From NCBI GenBank assembly GCA_029263125.1, contig JAJCYD010000005.1, positions 39,720 through 103,719 on the forward strand: 64,000 bases of DNA, given 5' to 3'. The translations under genes and the position numbers were made by a program. The DNA is from Solirubrobacteraceae bacterium. GTDB lineage: Bacteria; Actinomycetota; Thermoleophilia; Solirubrobacterales; Solirubrobacteraceae. This document shows, piece after piece, positions 36,997-45,023 of this stretch (positions are counted from its first letter, which is position 1; every line of letters begins with the position of its first letter). The notes under the pieces are model-generated. The model was not told the origin of the DNA, searched no databases, and saw only the letters and a program-made list of their open reading frames with translations.

Positions 36997-37512
36997 ATGC
37001 TGCGATCGTGCTGTGCCATCGCCGCCCTCGCGGCGCTCGCGGTCGCCTCCTCGCCGGCGCAGGCCAAGCACTATCGCGTCGCGTCGTCGCTGGGCGGCGC
37101 CCTCGACACGACGCGCGCCAAGACGAAGCTCGCGATCCTGCTGCCCAACCGCATCGCCCTGGACTACGACGGCCGCGTGTACGCCTCGGGCCGGGGCACG
37201 CGCAGCTCCTACGTCCTGTACCTGGCAGGCGCACCGGGCTGCGGATCGTCGACGGTCTGCTTGTTGGCCAGCTTCAGCGCCCGGCGCGGCGGGTCGCCGA
37301 GCTACAGGACGAAGGTCCGCCTGCGCGGCGGGCGATCAGGCTACTTCCGGCCGCTGCGCTGCGGCGCCTCGTGCTCGCCGCCCGCGATCCAGTGGCGCTC
37401 GCGGGGCAACCTGTACCGCATCTCGGCCCGCGTCCCCGACAGCACGAACGCCCGCGCGCGCCGGCGGCTGGTCACCGCCGCAAACGCCGCGATCGGGGCC
37501 GGCAGGCGCTGA
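36997..37512 (+). CDS. Secreted hypothetical protein
   Basis: 171 residues. The signal peptide CCAIAALAALAVASSPAQA has a normal AxA cleavage site. The mature domain is basic with two Cys pairs (GCGSSTVC, RCGASC) and looks beta-rich (YRTKVRLRGGRSGYF). No recognised family. It ends 3 nt before the convergent HhH-GPD gene stop. Confidence 0.7.
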   Translation: MLRSCCAIAALAALAVASSPAQAKHYRVASSLGGALDTTRAKTKLAILLPNRIALDYDGRVYASGRGTRSSYVLYLAGAPGCGSSTVCLLASFSARRGGSPSYRTKVRLRGGRSGYFRPLRCGASCSPPAIQWRSRGNLYRISARVPDSTNARARRRLVTAANAAIGAGRR

Positions 37513-37515
37513 GCC

Positions 37516-38067
37516 TCAGGCGCCCGGCTGCGCCGCGTTCCATTCCTTCTTGTGCGCGCGCTTGGCGGCTTGGTAGTCGGCGAGGCCCTGCGCGGATTCG
37601 ACGTCTCCGAGCGTCGGATGCCACGGCACGAGGTCGCGGGCCGCCGGCACGCCGAAGTGCTTGGCGAGCACCGCGCCCATCGAGGTGACCTTCATCGGGC
37701 CGAACCCGGGCAGCGCGGCAAGGTTGGCGCGCAGCGCCTCGGCGTCGGCGGCGCCGGTCCAGACCCGGGCGCCGTCACCGTCGTAGGTGTCGCGGATGTG
37801 CACGGCGAGGTCGTGCACGCGCTTGGCCATCGAGCCGGGGTAGCGGTGGATCGCGGGCTTGGCGCGAAACACGGGTTCGAGGTCGGCCTCGGCGAGGGTG
37901 GCCGCATCGATCGCACCGAGGCGCTCGCGCAGGACGAGCGGACCGGCGAACGCCTTCTGCACCGTCACCTGCTGGTCCAGCGCGAAGCCGACGAGCAGCG
38001 CCATCGGATCCGAGGCGATCAGCGCGTTGGCCTCGTCGGAGTCGGTGAAGTGCAGGCGGTCGGGCAC
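37516..38067 (-). CDS. HhH-GPD-type base-excision DNA repair family protein
   Basis: 183 residues from a GTG. The sequence has the helix-hairpin-helix core of the endonuclease III superfamily (LAALPGFGPMKVTSMGAVLAK) and opens with LALLxxFALDQQVTVQKAF-like helices. It corresponds to the small actinobacterial HhH-GPD family that lacks the FeS Cys cluster. The catalytic Lys/Asp are not certain; the Asp in AARDLVPW might serve. TAGCAT lies 6 nt upstream of the start, with TTGGCG 18 nt further. Confidence 0.85.
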   Translation of the reverse strand: MPDRLHFTDSDEANALIASDPMALLVGFALDQQVTVQKAFAGPLVLRERLGAIDAATLAEADLEPVFRAKPAIHRYPGSMAKRVHDLAVHIRDTYDGDGARVWTGAADAEALRANLAALPGFGPMKVTSMGAVLAKHFGVPAARDLVPWHPTLGDVESAQGLADYQAAKRAHKKEWNAAQPGA

Positions 38068-38102
38068 GTCGCGATGCTATCTCGCTGTCAGGATCACCGC
38101 CA

Positions 38103-38723
38103 ATGACCGCGGTCGAGATCCCCACCCCGCGCGGCCGTGCAGCCGCCCATCTGCATCGCTGCGCCGACCCGGTCGGCGCGCTGATCCTCGGCCACGGCGC
38201 CGGCGGGGGAGTCGCGGCGCCGGACCTCCTCGCCGTCACGCAGGTGGCCATCTCGCTGGGCGTCGGCGTCGCCCTCGTCGAGCAGCCCTACCGCGTCGCC
38301 GGCCGCCGCTCGCCCGCTCCGGCCCACCACCTCGACGACGCATGGACGGCGGTCGTCGAGCACCTGCTCGACGACGTGCTGTCCGGCCTGCCGTTCGTCG
38401 TGGGCGGTCGCTCCTCCGGCGCCCGCGTGGCGTGCCGCACCGCCGCCGCCAGTGGCGCGTGCGGCGTGCTGTGCCTGGCGTTTCCGCTGCAGCCGCCGGC
38501 GCGCGGGGGCAAGGATCGCGCGGCCGACCGCCTGCCCGAGCTGCAGGCCGTGAGCGTGCCCGTCCTGATCGTGCAGGGTGAGAGCGACCCCTTCGGCATG
38601 CCGCCGGCGGGGCCGGGCCGCGAGGTCGTGGCGGTGCGCGGCAACCACAGCCTGCGCAGCGACCGCCCGGCGCTCGTCGACGCGGTGACCGGATGGCTGC
38701 CTCGCGTCCTCGACGGGGCGTAG
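38103..38723 (+). CDS. Alpha/beta-hydrolase (KANL3/Tex30-like)
   Basis: 206 residues. The fold is shown by ALILGHGAGGGV (oxyanion strand), the nucleophile elbow GGRSSGARVACR with Ser in GRSSG, the acid region VLIVQGESDPFG, and a His near the end in VRGNHSLRS. All three triad members are visible. Small proteins of this type are generally annotated as dienelactone-hydrolase-like; the substrate is unknown. Divergent from the HhH-GPD gene. Confidence 0.85.
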   Translation: MTAVEIPTPRGRAAAHLHRCADPVGALILGHGAGGGVAAPDLLAVTQVAISLGVGVALVEQPYRVAGRRSPAPAHHLDDAWTAVVEHLLDDVLSGLPFVVGGRSSGARVACRTAAASGACGVLCLAFPLQPPARGGKDRAADRLPELQAVSVPVLIVQGESDPFGMPPAGPGREVVAVRGNHSLRSDRPALVDAVTGWLPRVLDGA

Positions 38724-38728
38724 CACCG

Positions 38729-39676
38729 TCAGGACCGCGTGTCGTCAAGCAGCGCGTGCGCCGCGCTGGCGGGATCCAGGCGCCGTGCGACGACGTCGTC
38801 GATCAGCCCCTCGAATGCCGGGTCGCTACAGACGCGCGCCTCCAGGCTGCGGCGCAGCTTCGTGGTGGCGAGCGCGATGACCTCGTTGCGCAGGTTGTTG
38901 CGACGGCGCTCGGCCAGCGTGCCCTGCTCCTCGATATGCGCGCGGTGGGTCAGGAGCTGCTCGACGAGCTGCTCGACGCCCGTGCCCTCGGTCGCCTCGG
39001 TCTGAACGATCGGCACCTTCCAGTCGCCCTGCGGCGCGAGCGACAGCACGCCGCGGATCTCGCGCACCATCGTCTGGGTCATCGGATGGTCGGCCTTGTT
39101 GACGACGATGATGTCGGGGATCTCCATGATCCCGGCCTTCAGGGCCTGCACGGAGTCGCCGCCGCCGGGCATCAGCACGAGCACGACGGTGTCGGCGTGG
39201 TCGATGATGTCGATCTCCGCCTGGCCGACGCCGACGGTCTCCAGCAGCACGTCGTCGCGGCCGGCGGCGTCCATCAGCAGCGCTGCCTGCAGCGACGCCT
39301 CGCTGAGGCCCCCGAGCGCGCCACGGTTGGCCATCGAGCGGATGAAGACGCCGGGATCGAGGAAGTGATCGGTCAGGCGGATGCGGTCGCCGAGCAGCGC
39401 GCCGTGAGTGAACGGCGAGGAGGGATCGATCGACAGCACCGCGACGCTGCGCCCGGCGGCGCGGCGGTTGGCGACGACCTTGCCGATCAGCGTCGACTTG
39501 CCCGCCCCGGGCGCCCCGGTCACGCCGACGACGGCCGCCCTGCCGGTGTGCGGATACACCTCGCGGACGAGCTCCCAGCCGGCGGGATCGTCGTCCTCGA
39601 CGAGCGAGATCGCGCGCGCCAGGGCGCGCCGGTCGCCGTCGAGCAGGCGCTGGGCGAGGGGCTTGTCGGACGGCAC
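38729..39676 (-). CDS. meaB: MeaB-family GTPase (acyl-CoA mutase chaperone)
   Basis: 315 residues from a GTG. G1 is VTGAPGAGKSTLIGK, then LSIDPSSPFTHGALLGDRIR (switch I), LLETVGVGQAE (switch II/III region) and IIVVNKADH (NKxD). This G3E GTPase protects and reloads B12-dependent acyl-CoA mutases, so its clients here are probably the mutase subunits at 19-23 kb even though the genes are 15 kb apart. The C-terminus holds the dimerisation arm (ERRRNNLRNEVIALA). Confidence 0.95.
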   Translation of the reverse strand: MPSDKPLAQRLLDGDRRALARAISLVEDDDPAGWELVREVYPHTGRAAVVGVTGAPGAGKSTLIGKVVANRRAAGRSVAVLSIDPSSPFTHGALLGDRIRLTDHFLDPGVFIRSMANRGALGGLSEASLQAALLMDAAGRDDVLLETVGVGQAEIDIIDHADTVVLVLMPGGGDSVQALKAGIMEIPDIIVVNKADHPMTQTMVREIRGVLSLAPQGDWKVPIVQTEATEGTGVEQLVEQLLTHRAHIEEQGTLAERRRNNLRNEVIALATTKLRRSLEARVCSDPAFEGLIDDVVARRLDPASAAHALLDDTRS

Positions 39677-39732
39677 GGGCGACGATCATGCCAGTCGGGG
39701 CGGGCGGCTCGTGGGACCCGTAGCATGGGCGC

Positions 39733-40050
39733 ATGTCCGTCCCCGTCCCCCTCGCCGAGCTGCCCGCCGCGATCGAGCGCTTCGGCAACACGCCGTACAT
39801 CGTCACGGTCGGCGCCGACTACGCGCCGCGCGCGACGTCGGTGCGCGTCGAGTGGCAGGGCCGGGTGCTGATGACGGGCGCCGGGACCCGTACCGCCGCC
39901 AACGTCCGCGACAACGACGTCATCGTGCTGCTGTGGCCCGCCCCCGTGGCCGGCGAGCACGCGCTGATCGTCGACGGGTGGGCCGAGGTGCACGGCGGGG
40001 CGATCCTCATCCAGCCGGCGAAGGCCGTGCTGCACGTCACGCGCCACTGA
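39733..40050 (+). CDS. Pyridoxamine 5'-phosphate oxidase-fold protein
   Basis: 105 residues forming a short split-barrel (IVTVGADYAPRATSVRVEW ... NDVIVLLWPAP). It is smaller than true PNPOx and lacks a complete FMN-binding set, so a flavin/F420-binding or stress-protein role is only a guess. TAGCAT is 6 nt before the ATG, indicating a leaderless mRNA. Confidence 0.75.
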   Translation: MSVPVPLAELPAAIERFGNTPYIVTVGADYAPRATSVRVEWQGRVLMTGAGTRTAANVRDNDVIVLLWPAPVAGEHALIVDGWAEVHGGAILIQPAKAVLHVTRH

Positions 40051-40078
40051 CGGGCCTGCCGACGTAGCATCAGGCGCG

Positions 40079-40762
40079 GTGGCTTCCATCAGCTCGATCG
40101 CCGAGCCCGTTGCAGACGCGGCCCCGCAGGTCCGCGGCGCTCCGCCACCGCTGCGCGGCGGCCCGCTCGCGTTGTATCGCTTCCTGCGCGACCACGGGAT
40201 GCTCACGCGCCGCTACGCGACGCTCATCGCCCGCTGGCTGTGGCTGAAGCTGCGATTCCGCGGGCGGCTGACGACCGACGGGCTGTGCTTCGTCTGCCCG
40301 GGCGTCACGATCGAGATCGGCAAGGACGCGACGCTGCATCTCGGGCGCTGGTCGTGGATCGGCCACGGTTGCAAGATCCGCGTGCACGAGGGCGAGGCAC
40401 GCATCGGAGCCAAGTCCGTACTGGGCCAGGAGTGCACGATCTCGGCGTTTCGACACGTGTCGATCGGCCGTGAGTGCATCATCGCCGACCGCGTGATGCT
40501 GATCGACTTCGACCATGGCGTCGTGGAGACCGAGCGTGCGATCCGCGACCAGGGCATCTACAAGCGCGACGTGCACGTCGGCCACAACGTCTGGATCGGC
40601 TACGGCGTGGCGATCCTGCGCGGCGTCACGGTCGGCGACAACAGCGTGCTGGGCACGTCGACGATCGTCAGCAGGGACGTGCCCGCCAACGCGGTCGCCG
40701 CCGGCGTTCCGGTGCGCGTGATCCGCATGCGCGACGCGCCGCAGATCATGCGCTGGGAGTAG
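40079..40762 (+). CDS. Left-handed beta-helix acyltransferase (WbbJ/maltose-acetyltransferase type)
   Basis: 227 residues. Hexapeptide repeats run from GVTIEIGKDATLHLG to VGDNSVLGTSTIVSRDVPANAVAAGVPVRVI, the usual C-terminal end of LbH acyltransferases. The catalytic His candidate is in MLIDFDHGV. Members acetylate sugars or surface glycans using acetyl-CoA. An N-terminal amphipathic helix region (LIARWLWLKLRF) may contact membrane. TAGCAT lies 8 nt before the GTG start. Confidence 0.88.
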   Translation: MASISSIAEPVADAAPQVRGAPPPLRGGPLALYRFLRDHGMLTRRYATLIARWLWLKLRFRGRLTTDGLCFVCPGVTIEIGKDATLHLGRWSWIGHGCKIRVHEGEARIGAKSVLGQECTISAFRHVSIGRECIIADRVMLIDFDHGVVETERAIRDQGIYKRDVHVGHNVWIGYGVAILRGVTVGDNSVLGTSTIVSRDVPANAVAAGVPVRVIRMRDAPQIMRWE

Positions 40763-40766
40763 CGCT

Positions 40767-41078
40767 TCAGCCGATCGCTCGCAAGCCCGCCGTCGCGACG
40801 ACGGCGACGACGACGCCGCTCAGCACCGACCCGCCCCGCACGAGCACGAACCCGCCGAGCACGACGCCGGCGGTCTTGGCGCCGACCGCCAGGCGCTGGC
40901 CTTCGGCGAGCACGGACGTGACGACGAGCGCCGCGAGCAGTGCCGGCGCGAGCAGGCCGATCACCCCCGCCGACCGGGCCGGCAGGGCGCGTCCCCCGAG
41001 CACGGCCGGCCCGAGGCCCTTGATCAGCGCGGTCACCACGGCGCATCCGGCGACGACGATCCACAGCTGCGAGCTCAT
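40767..41078 (-). CDS. azlD: Branched-chain amino-acid exporter subunit AzlD
   Basis: 103 residues with four hydrophobic segments (LWIVVAGCAVVTALIKGLGPAVLGG; VIGLLAPALLAALVV). This is the small subunit that partners AzlC. The ATG overlaps the azlC stop. The length and the LGPAVLGGRALPA motif fit AzlD/DUF931. Confidence 0.9.
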   Translation of the reverse strand: MSSQLWIVVAGCAVVTALIKGLGPAVLGGRALPARSAGVIGLLAPALLAALVVTSVLAEGQRLAVGAKTAGVVLGGFVLVRGGSVLSGVVVAVVATAGLRAIG

Positions 41079-41788
41079 CCGGACACCCGGTGGCGGCGAG
41101 CGAGGCCGGCGAACGCGGCGGCGCTCGCCGCGAGCACCGGAATCCCCGCCGGCGAGAACGGCACCAGCGCGAGCGCGATCATCCCGCCTGCCAGCGCGAC
41201 CAGGCGCGAGCGGCGGTCGCGCAGCTCGGCGAGCAGCAGCGTCAGGAAGAACGCCGGGTAGACCGCGTCGAGGCCGAGCGCCTCGATGTCACCGATGACG
41301 CTGCCGCCGAGCGCCCCCACGGCGGTGCCGCTGACGAACGCGACGTACTGCACCGCCGTCGCCCCGAAGAGGAAGTGGCGATCAAAGCGCCCGCCGGCGC
41401 GCCGGGCCATCGCCCACGACGGATCGACGACCGCCTGCCCCTGCACGGCACGCCGCGCCCATCCGCCCGCCAGCGACGGCGCGACGGAGGCGCACATCGG
41501 CAGGAAGCGGGAGTTCATCAGCGCGGCGGCGGTGGTCGCGGCGACTGCGCCACCGCCGCCGGCGAGGATCGAGATCGCGGCGAACTGGGCCGATCCGGCA
41601 TGCACGATCGCCGACATGACGATCGCGCCGAGCGCCGAGAAGCCGACCTCGCGCGCGAGCACCCCGAAGGACAGCGAGAGGATGAACCCGACCGCCGCGA
41701 AGGGCAGGCCGGCGCGCATCCCGGCGCGAAAGGACTCGCGCGGCACGGGCTGCGCGACCGGCGGAGGATCGGGGGCCGTCTCCTGCAC
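41075..41788 (-). CDS. azlC: Branched-chain amino-acid exporter subunit AzlC
   Basis: 237 residues, about seven helices, with the family start FRAGMRAGLPFAAVGFILSLSFGVLAREVGFS and HAGSAQFAAISILAGGG, followed by MNSRFLPMCASVAPSL. AzlC with AzlD forms a proton-driven exporter of branched-chain amino acids or analogues. The overlap with azlD (4 nt) makes the pair a coupled unit. Confidence 0.93.
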   Translation of the reverse strand: MQETAPDPPPVAQPVPRESFRAGMRAGLPFAAVGFILSLSFGVLAREVGFSALGAIVMSAIVHAGSAQFAAISILAGGGGAVAATTAAALMNSRFLPMCASVAPSLAGGWARRAVQGQAVVDPSWAMARRAGGRFDRHFLFGATAVQYVAFVSGTAVGALGGSVIGDIEALGLDAVYPAFFLTLLLAELRDRRSRLVALAGGMIALALVPFSPAGIPVLAASAAAFAGLARRHRVSG

Positions 41789-41827
41789 GCCTGCAGCGTG
41801 GCAAACGGCGCCCGGCCGCAGACGTCC

Positions 41828-42658
41828 CTACGTCGTGTTGGGCCGCAGGTCCGGCACGGGCTTGTGGCCGACGACCAGCAGGTAGGACCCTGGCACGCGG
41901 GTCTCGCCGTCGCCGGTGTCGAGCTCTTCGATCATCGCCCGCAGCTCGGCGCGCAGCTCGTCATAGCGGCCCTCGTCGAGGGCGGCCTTCGCCGCCAGTA
42001 GCGGCCCGAGCTTCTCCTCGTAGAAGTCCATCGTCGCATCGACGGACGCGAAGACGAAGTCGACGTTCAGCGGCTCGATCGCGAGCACGAGCTGGCCGCC
42101 CAGGCGCCTGCGCACGTGCCCGTGCGTGCCCCACTCCCACGGCGCGACGGCGCCCTCGGGCAGCGGTTCGCCATAGCTGCGAACGAGCGCGTTGATCCGC
42201 GCGGGGAAGCTCTCGGGACACCAGTTGGCCATCACGATCTCGCCGCCGTCGCGGCACACGCGGACGAGCTCGAGCGCCGCCGCGTCATGGTCGGCGGCGA
42301 ACGTCGTCCCGAACGCCGTAAGCACGCGATCGAAGCTCTCGTCCGCAAACGGCAGCGCCGTGGCGTCGCCCTGCACCCACTCGACCTGCACCCCGGCCTC
42401 CTCGGCGCGCCTGCGAGCGCCATCGAGCTGCGTTGGCGCGATGTCCAGGCCGACCACCTCTCCGCCGGCCTGCGCCGCCCGGACCGCGACGTTGCCGGTC
42501 CCGGTCGCGACGTCGAGCACCTTCATTCCGGCCTCGATGTGGGCCGCGCCCGCAACGACCGCCCCGACCTCCCAGATGAGCTCGGCGATCGCGTCGTAGT
42601 CGCCGACCGCGAACCCTCCCGGGTTCTCGGCGTCCCGATCTGTCTGCTTGCTGCTCAT
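41828..42658 (-). CDS. Class I SAM-dependent methyltransferase (UbiE/COQ5-like)
   Basis: 276 residues from the ATG at 42658. The SAM motifs are KVLDVATGTGNVAVRAA, VVGLDIAPTQLDGA, VEWVQGDATALPFADESFDRVLTAFG (motif II/III region) and GGEIVMANWCPES. The acceptor is not evident; family members act on quinones, lipids or small molecules. It follows the Rpf-like gene by 57 nt on the same strand. Confidence 0.9.
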   Translation of the reverse strand: MSSKQTDRDAENPGGFAVGDYDAIAELIWEVGAVVAGAAHIEAGMKVLDVATGTGNVAVRAAQAGGEVVGLDIAPTQLDGARRRAEEAGVQVEWVQGDATALPFADESFDRVLTAFGTTFAADHDAAALELVRVCRDGGEIVMANWCPESFPARINALVRSYGEPLPEGAVAPWEWGTHGHVRRRLGGQLVLAIEPLNVDFVFASVDATMDFYEEKLGPLLAAKAALDEGRYDELRAELRAMIEELDTGDGETRVPGSYLLVVGHKPVPDLRPNTT

Positions 42659-42715
42659 CTCGTCGCCCCCGTGGATTGTCCGGGGGCGCACCCTACCGAC
42701 GCGAGGCGGCGGCCA

Positions 42716-43375
42716 CTACGCGCAATTCGGCCACGGCTTCGTGCCGTCGCGCGCCAGCAGCGCGGCGGCGCGGCGATCCTGCTCCTCCTCCGACGCGCGC
42801 GACGGCGTGCCCTTACCGCCGATCGAGCGCCACGTGCTGCGCGAGAACTGGTACTTGCCGTGGTAGCGCCCATCTCGCGAGACGGCCTTCGGGTCGCCGT
42901 TGGACTCGCATCGCGCGATCGCCTCCAGGCGGGGATCCAGCGAGGCGCTGACGAAGCGCAGGCTCTCTGGATCGATGCCCATGGCCCGCAGCGTCTTCGA
43001 ACCCAGCAGGCCGTCGACCTTCAGATCGTTGCGTCGCTGGAAGCGGCGCAGCGCTCTGCGGGTCTTGCGACCGATGATGCCATCGGCCTTGAGGCCGAGC
43101 GTCGCCTGGACGGCGGAGATCGTCTCCTTGCTGAAGCCCTTGCCTGCCACGGCGCCGCCCGTTCCTCCTGCGAGCGCCGTCGCGCTGAGGATGAGCAGTC
43201 CGACGGCCACGGTCAGCGCCGAGCCGCGGCTGCGAAGTGCACGGCGGCGACGGCGGACGGCCAGCGCGCGGCGAGCGCGCGCTCCGCGCAGCGAGCGCCG
43301 GAAGGCGAGCTCACGGGCAGCATCGCTCTCGGGGACGGCGGCGTTCACCACCAGTTCGTCGTTGCTTGCGGACAT
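42716..43375 (-). CDS. Resuscitation-promoting-factor-like protein (peptidoglycan-binding + transglycosylase-like domains)
   Basis: 219 residues. A very basic cytosolic N-terminus (residues 1-52) precedes a membrane anchor (ALTVAVGLLILSATALAG). A PG_binding_1 domain follows (VQATLGLKADGIIGRKTRRALRRFQ), and then a C-terminal transglycosylase-like/Rpf domain (LEAIARCESNGDP, GKYQFSRSTW, DGTKPWPNCA) with the catalytic-type Glu in CESNG. Such enzymes cleave septal peptidoglycan. The 5' region carries a c-di-AMP riboswitch, tying it to cell-wall signalling. Confidence 0.92.
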   Translation of the reverse strand: MSASNDELVVNAAVPESDAARELAFRRSLRGARARRALAVRRRRRALRSRGSALTVAVGLLILSATALAGGTGGAVAGKGFSKETISAVQATLGLKADGIIGRKTRRALRRFQRRNDLKVDGLLGSKTLRAMGIDPESLRFVSASLDPRLEAIARCESNGDPKAVSRDGRYHGKYQFSRSTWRSIGGKGTPSRASEEEQDRRAAALLARDGTKPWPNCA

Positions 43376-43404
43376 GCAGGCGCTTCCTTCCGTTCGTTTC
43401 GGGC

Positions 43405-43575
43405 GCCTACGGGGTTAGCTGTCGGGCTCGCGCTGAAACGTGCGCTACACCGACCGCCCCGACGACATCGGGTGCGGTTGGCGATTCGCCCCAGGACCGA
43501 TCACGCTTCCGGCCTCCATGGGTCCCCCGTTCCCGGTCGCTCGGAGCGATCCGGGATTCGGCCTTATGTGAAGCA
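43405..43575 (-). ncRNA. c-di-AMP riboswitch (ydaO-yuaA type)
   Basis: On the minus strand the leader reads GCTTCACATAAGGCCGAATC, a GC hairpin, GGGAACGGGGGACCCA, TGGGGCGAATCGCC, an internal stem, and finally CCCGACAGCTAACCCCGTAG, the characteristic 3' core of ydaO RNAs. Order and spacing fit the class, which turns off genes of osmolyte transport and cell-wall hydrolysis when c-di-AMP binds. A TACTAT -10 box at 43582-43587 would start the RNA near 43575, right at the riboswitch. The Rpf-like start codon is 30 nt past its 3' end. Confidence 0.92.
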
Positions 43576-43581
43576 GCGGGG

Positions 43582-43587
43582 ATAGTA
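43582..43587 (-). promoter_or_regulatory. -10 box of the Rpf-like gene and its riboswitch
   Basis: TACTAT on the minus strand lies 7 nt before the first riboswitch bases. I see no good -35 hexamer at 16-18 nt upstream. This is a leadered transcript, unlike most in the window. Confidence 0.5.
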
Positions 43588-43655
43588 GCCGCTGCGCGGA
43601 TGACACGCGCTGCCGATCGTTCGCAACGTGCGGGAAAAACGTGCTCGACCAGCGC

Positions 43656-45023
43656 CTACATTGGCCCCGGCAACAGATGCGGCGCCAGGTTTCGCAGGGC
43701 CGGATCCAACGTTCCGGGCGCCCCGAGGGCCGTGTGCAGGCCCGCGCGATGACCGGCCGCGCGCTCGCGGCCGTAGGGCTCGGCGAGGTTCTGGCTGACG
43801 AGAAACGCCCAGTCGCTGGACTGCAGCGCGAGCAGCTCGCGCACGGCCCGCGAATCGGCACGAGCACCGGCGGCGAGCGTGCGAAGCTCGGCGTCGCGGG
43901 CGCTCCAGGCCATGCCGGTGACCGGCGGCGCGCTCCACGTCGTCAGGTCGCGCGGCGTCCCCCACGAGCTGACGGGCAGGTGCGCAGGCGCCGGAGCGGG
44001 TTCGTGACGCGTCACGGCGTCGTCCAGCGGCGCAAGCGCCAGCCCCTGGCGACCCGCCTCCTCGATGACGGCCGCGAGCCACAGCGGCCCCTCGTGCCAC
44101 CAGTCGCCCAGCAACTCGGTGTCCACCGCGCACACCGCGAGCCCGCCGCCCGCCACGCGCGCGCGGGTCCGCGTCACGAAATCCGCGGCATCGCGCCGCG
44201 CGGCCGCGGCGGCGCGAGCCGGGTCATACGGCGCGCCGTCGTTGGCCCAGGCTCTGTGGCGATGGGCGGTGAAGGCGTGATAGTCGCGGTAGGCGGCGCC
44301 GGCGGGATAGCCGCCGCGACTCCAGACGAGGTCGATGGTCGCGCGGTCGATCGGCACGAGCAGCGGCCCCGCCCCGCAGCGCAGGGGGCGCAGGTGCTCG
44401 TCGGGATTCAGGACGTCGGACACATCGACGCAGACCGCACGCACGCCGGCGTCGGCAAGGTGGCCGTCCAGCCACGGCGCGTACGCGCACTCCGGCAGCC
44501 ACAGCCCGCCGTCCCACGCGCCGAAGCGCCGGCGGTGCGCGTCGATGCCGGCTCGCAGCTGCAGGCGCACGCCCGCGTCGGTGGCCAGCAGCGGCAGCAC
44601 CGCGTGCGTCGCGGCGGACGTCCACGTGACATGCCTGCCGAGCGCCCCGAGCATGCCGCCGTCGATCGCCGCCAGCCGGTCGCGCGCGTGCTCGTAGACC
44701 GCGGCGGAGTGGCGCAGGGCCGCGACGACACCCGGATCGTCGGCCGACGCGATATCTCTGCGGTGGGTCTCCGTCCGCAGCTCGGAGAGGAACGCCGCAC
44801 AGCGATCCATCGCTCCGTGCGCCTCGAGCTGATCGCAGAGCACCGGCGTCAGCGAGAGCGTGACCGGCGCGCCGCGGTCGAGGATCTCCAGCAGCGGCAG
44901 GTACGACGTCGCGATCGCCTCCCACAGCCACTCCTCGCCGAACGGCCATGTCCCGAAGCCCTCGACGTAGGGCATGTGGCTGTGCAGGAGGATCGCCAGC
45001 TCGCCCTGCGCCCGACGGCTCAC
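43656..45023 (-). CDS. GH57 alpha-glucan branching enzyme-like protein (DUF1957)
   Basis: I choose the GTG at 45023, overlapping the methyltransferase stop as GTGA, which gives 455 residues; the ORF track starts 438 nt earlier in another gene. GH57 signatures: LAILLHSHMPYVEGFG (conserved HxHxP-type start), WLPECAYAPW with the probable nucleophile Glu, and VCAVDTELLGDWWHEG with the acid Asp and the DTEL motif. The C-terminal helical domain (LLALQSSDWAFLVS) is typical of branching enzymes. With the upstream methyltransferase it recalls the mycobacterial Rv3031/Rv3030 pair for methylglucose polysaccharide. Confidence 0.92.
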   Translation of the reverse strand: MSRRAQGELAILLHSHMPYVEGFGTWPFGEEWLWEAIATSYLPLLEILDRGAPVTLSLTPVLCDQLEAHGAMDRCAAFLSELRTETHRRDIASADDPGVVAALRHSAAVYEHARDRLAAIDGGMLGALGRHVTWTSAATHAVLPLLATDAGVRLQLRAGIDAHRRRFGAWDGGLWLPECAYAPWLDGHLADAGVRAVCVDVSDVLNPDEHLRPLRCGAGPLLVPIDRATIDLVWSRGGYPAGAAYRDYHAFTAHRHRAWANDGAPYDPARAAAAARRDAADFVTRTRARVAGGGLAVCAVDTELLGDWWHEGPLWLAAVIEEAGRQGLALAPLDDAVTRHEPAPAPAHLPVSSWGTPRDLTTWSAPPVTGMAWSARDAELRTLAAGARADSRAVRELLALQSSDWAFLVSQNLAEPYGRERAAGHRAGLHTALGAPGTLDPALRNLAPHLLPGPM

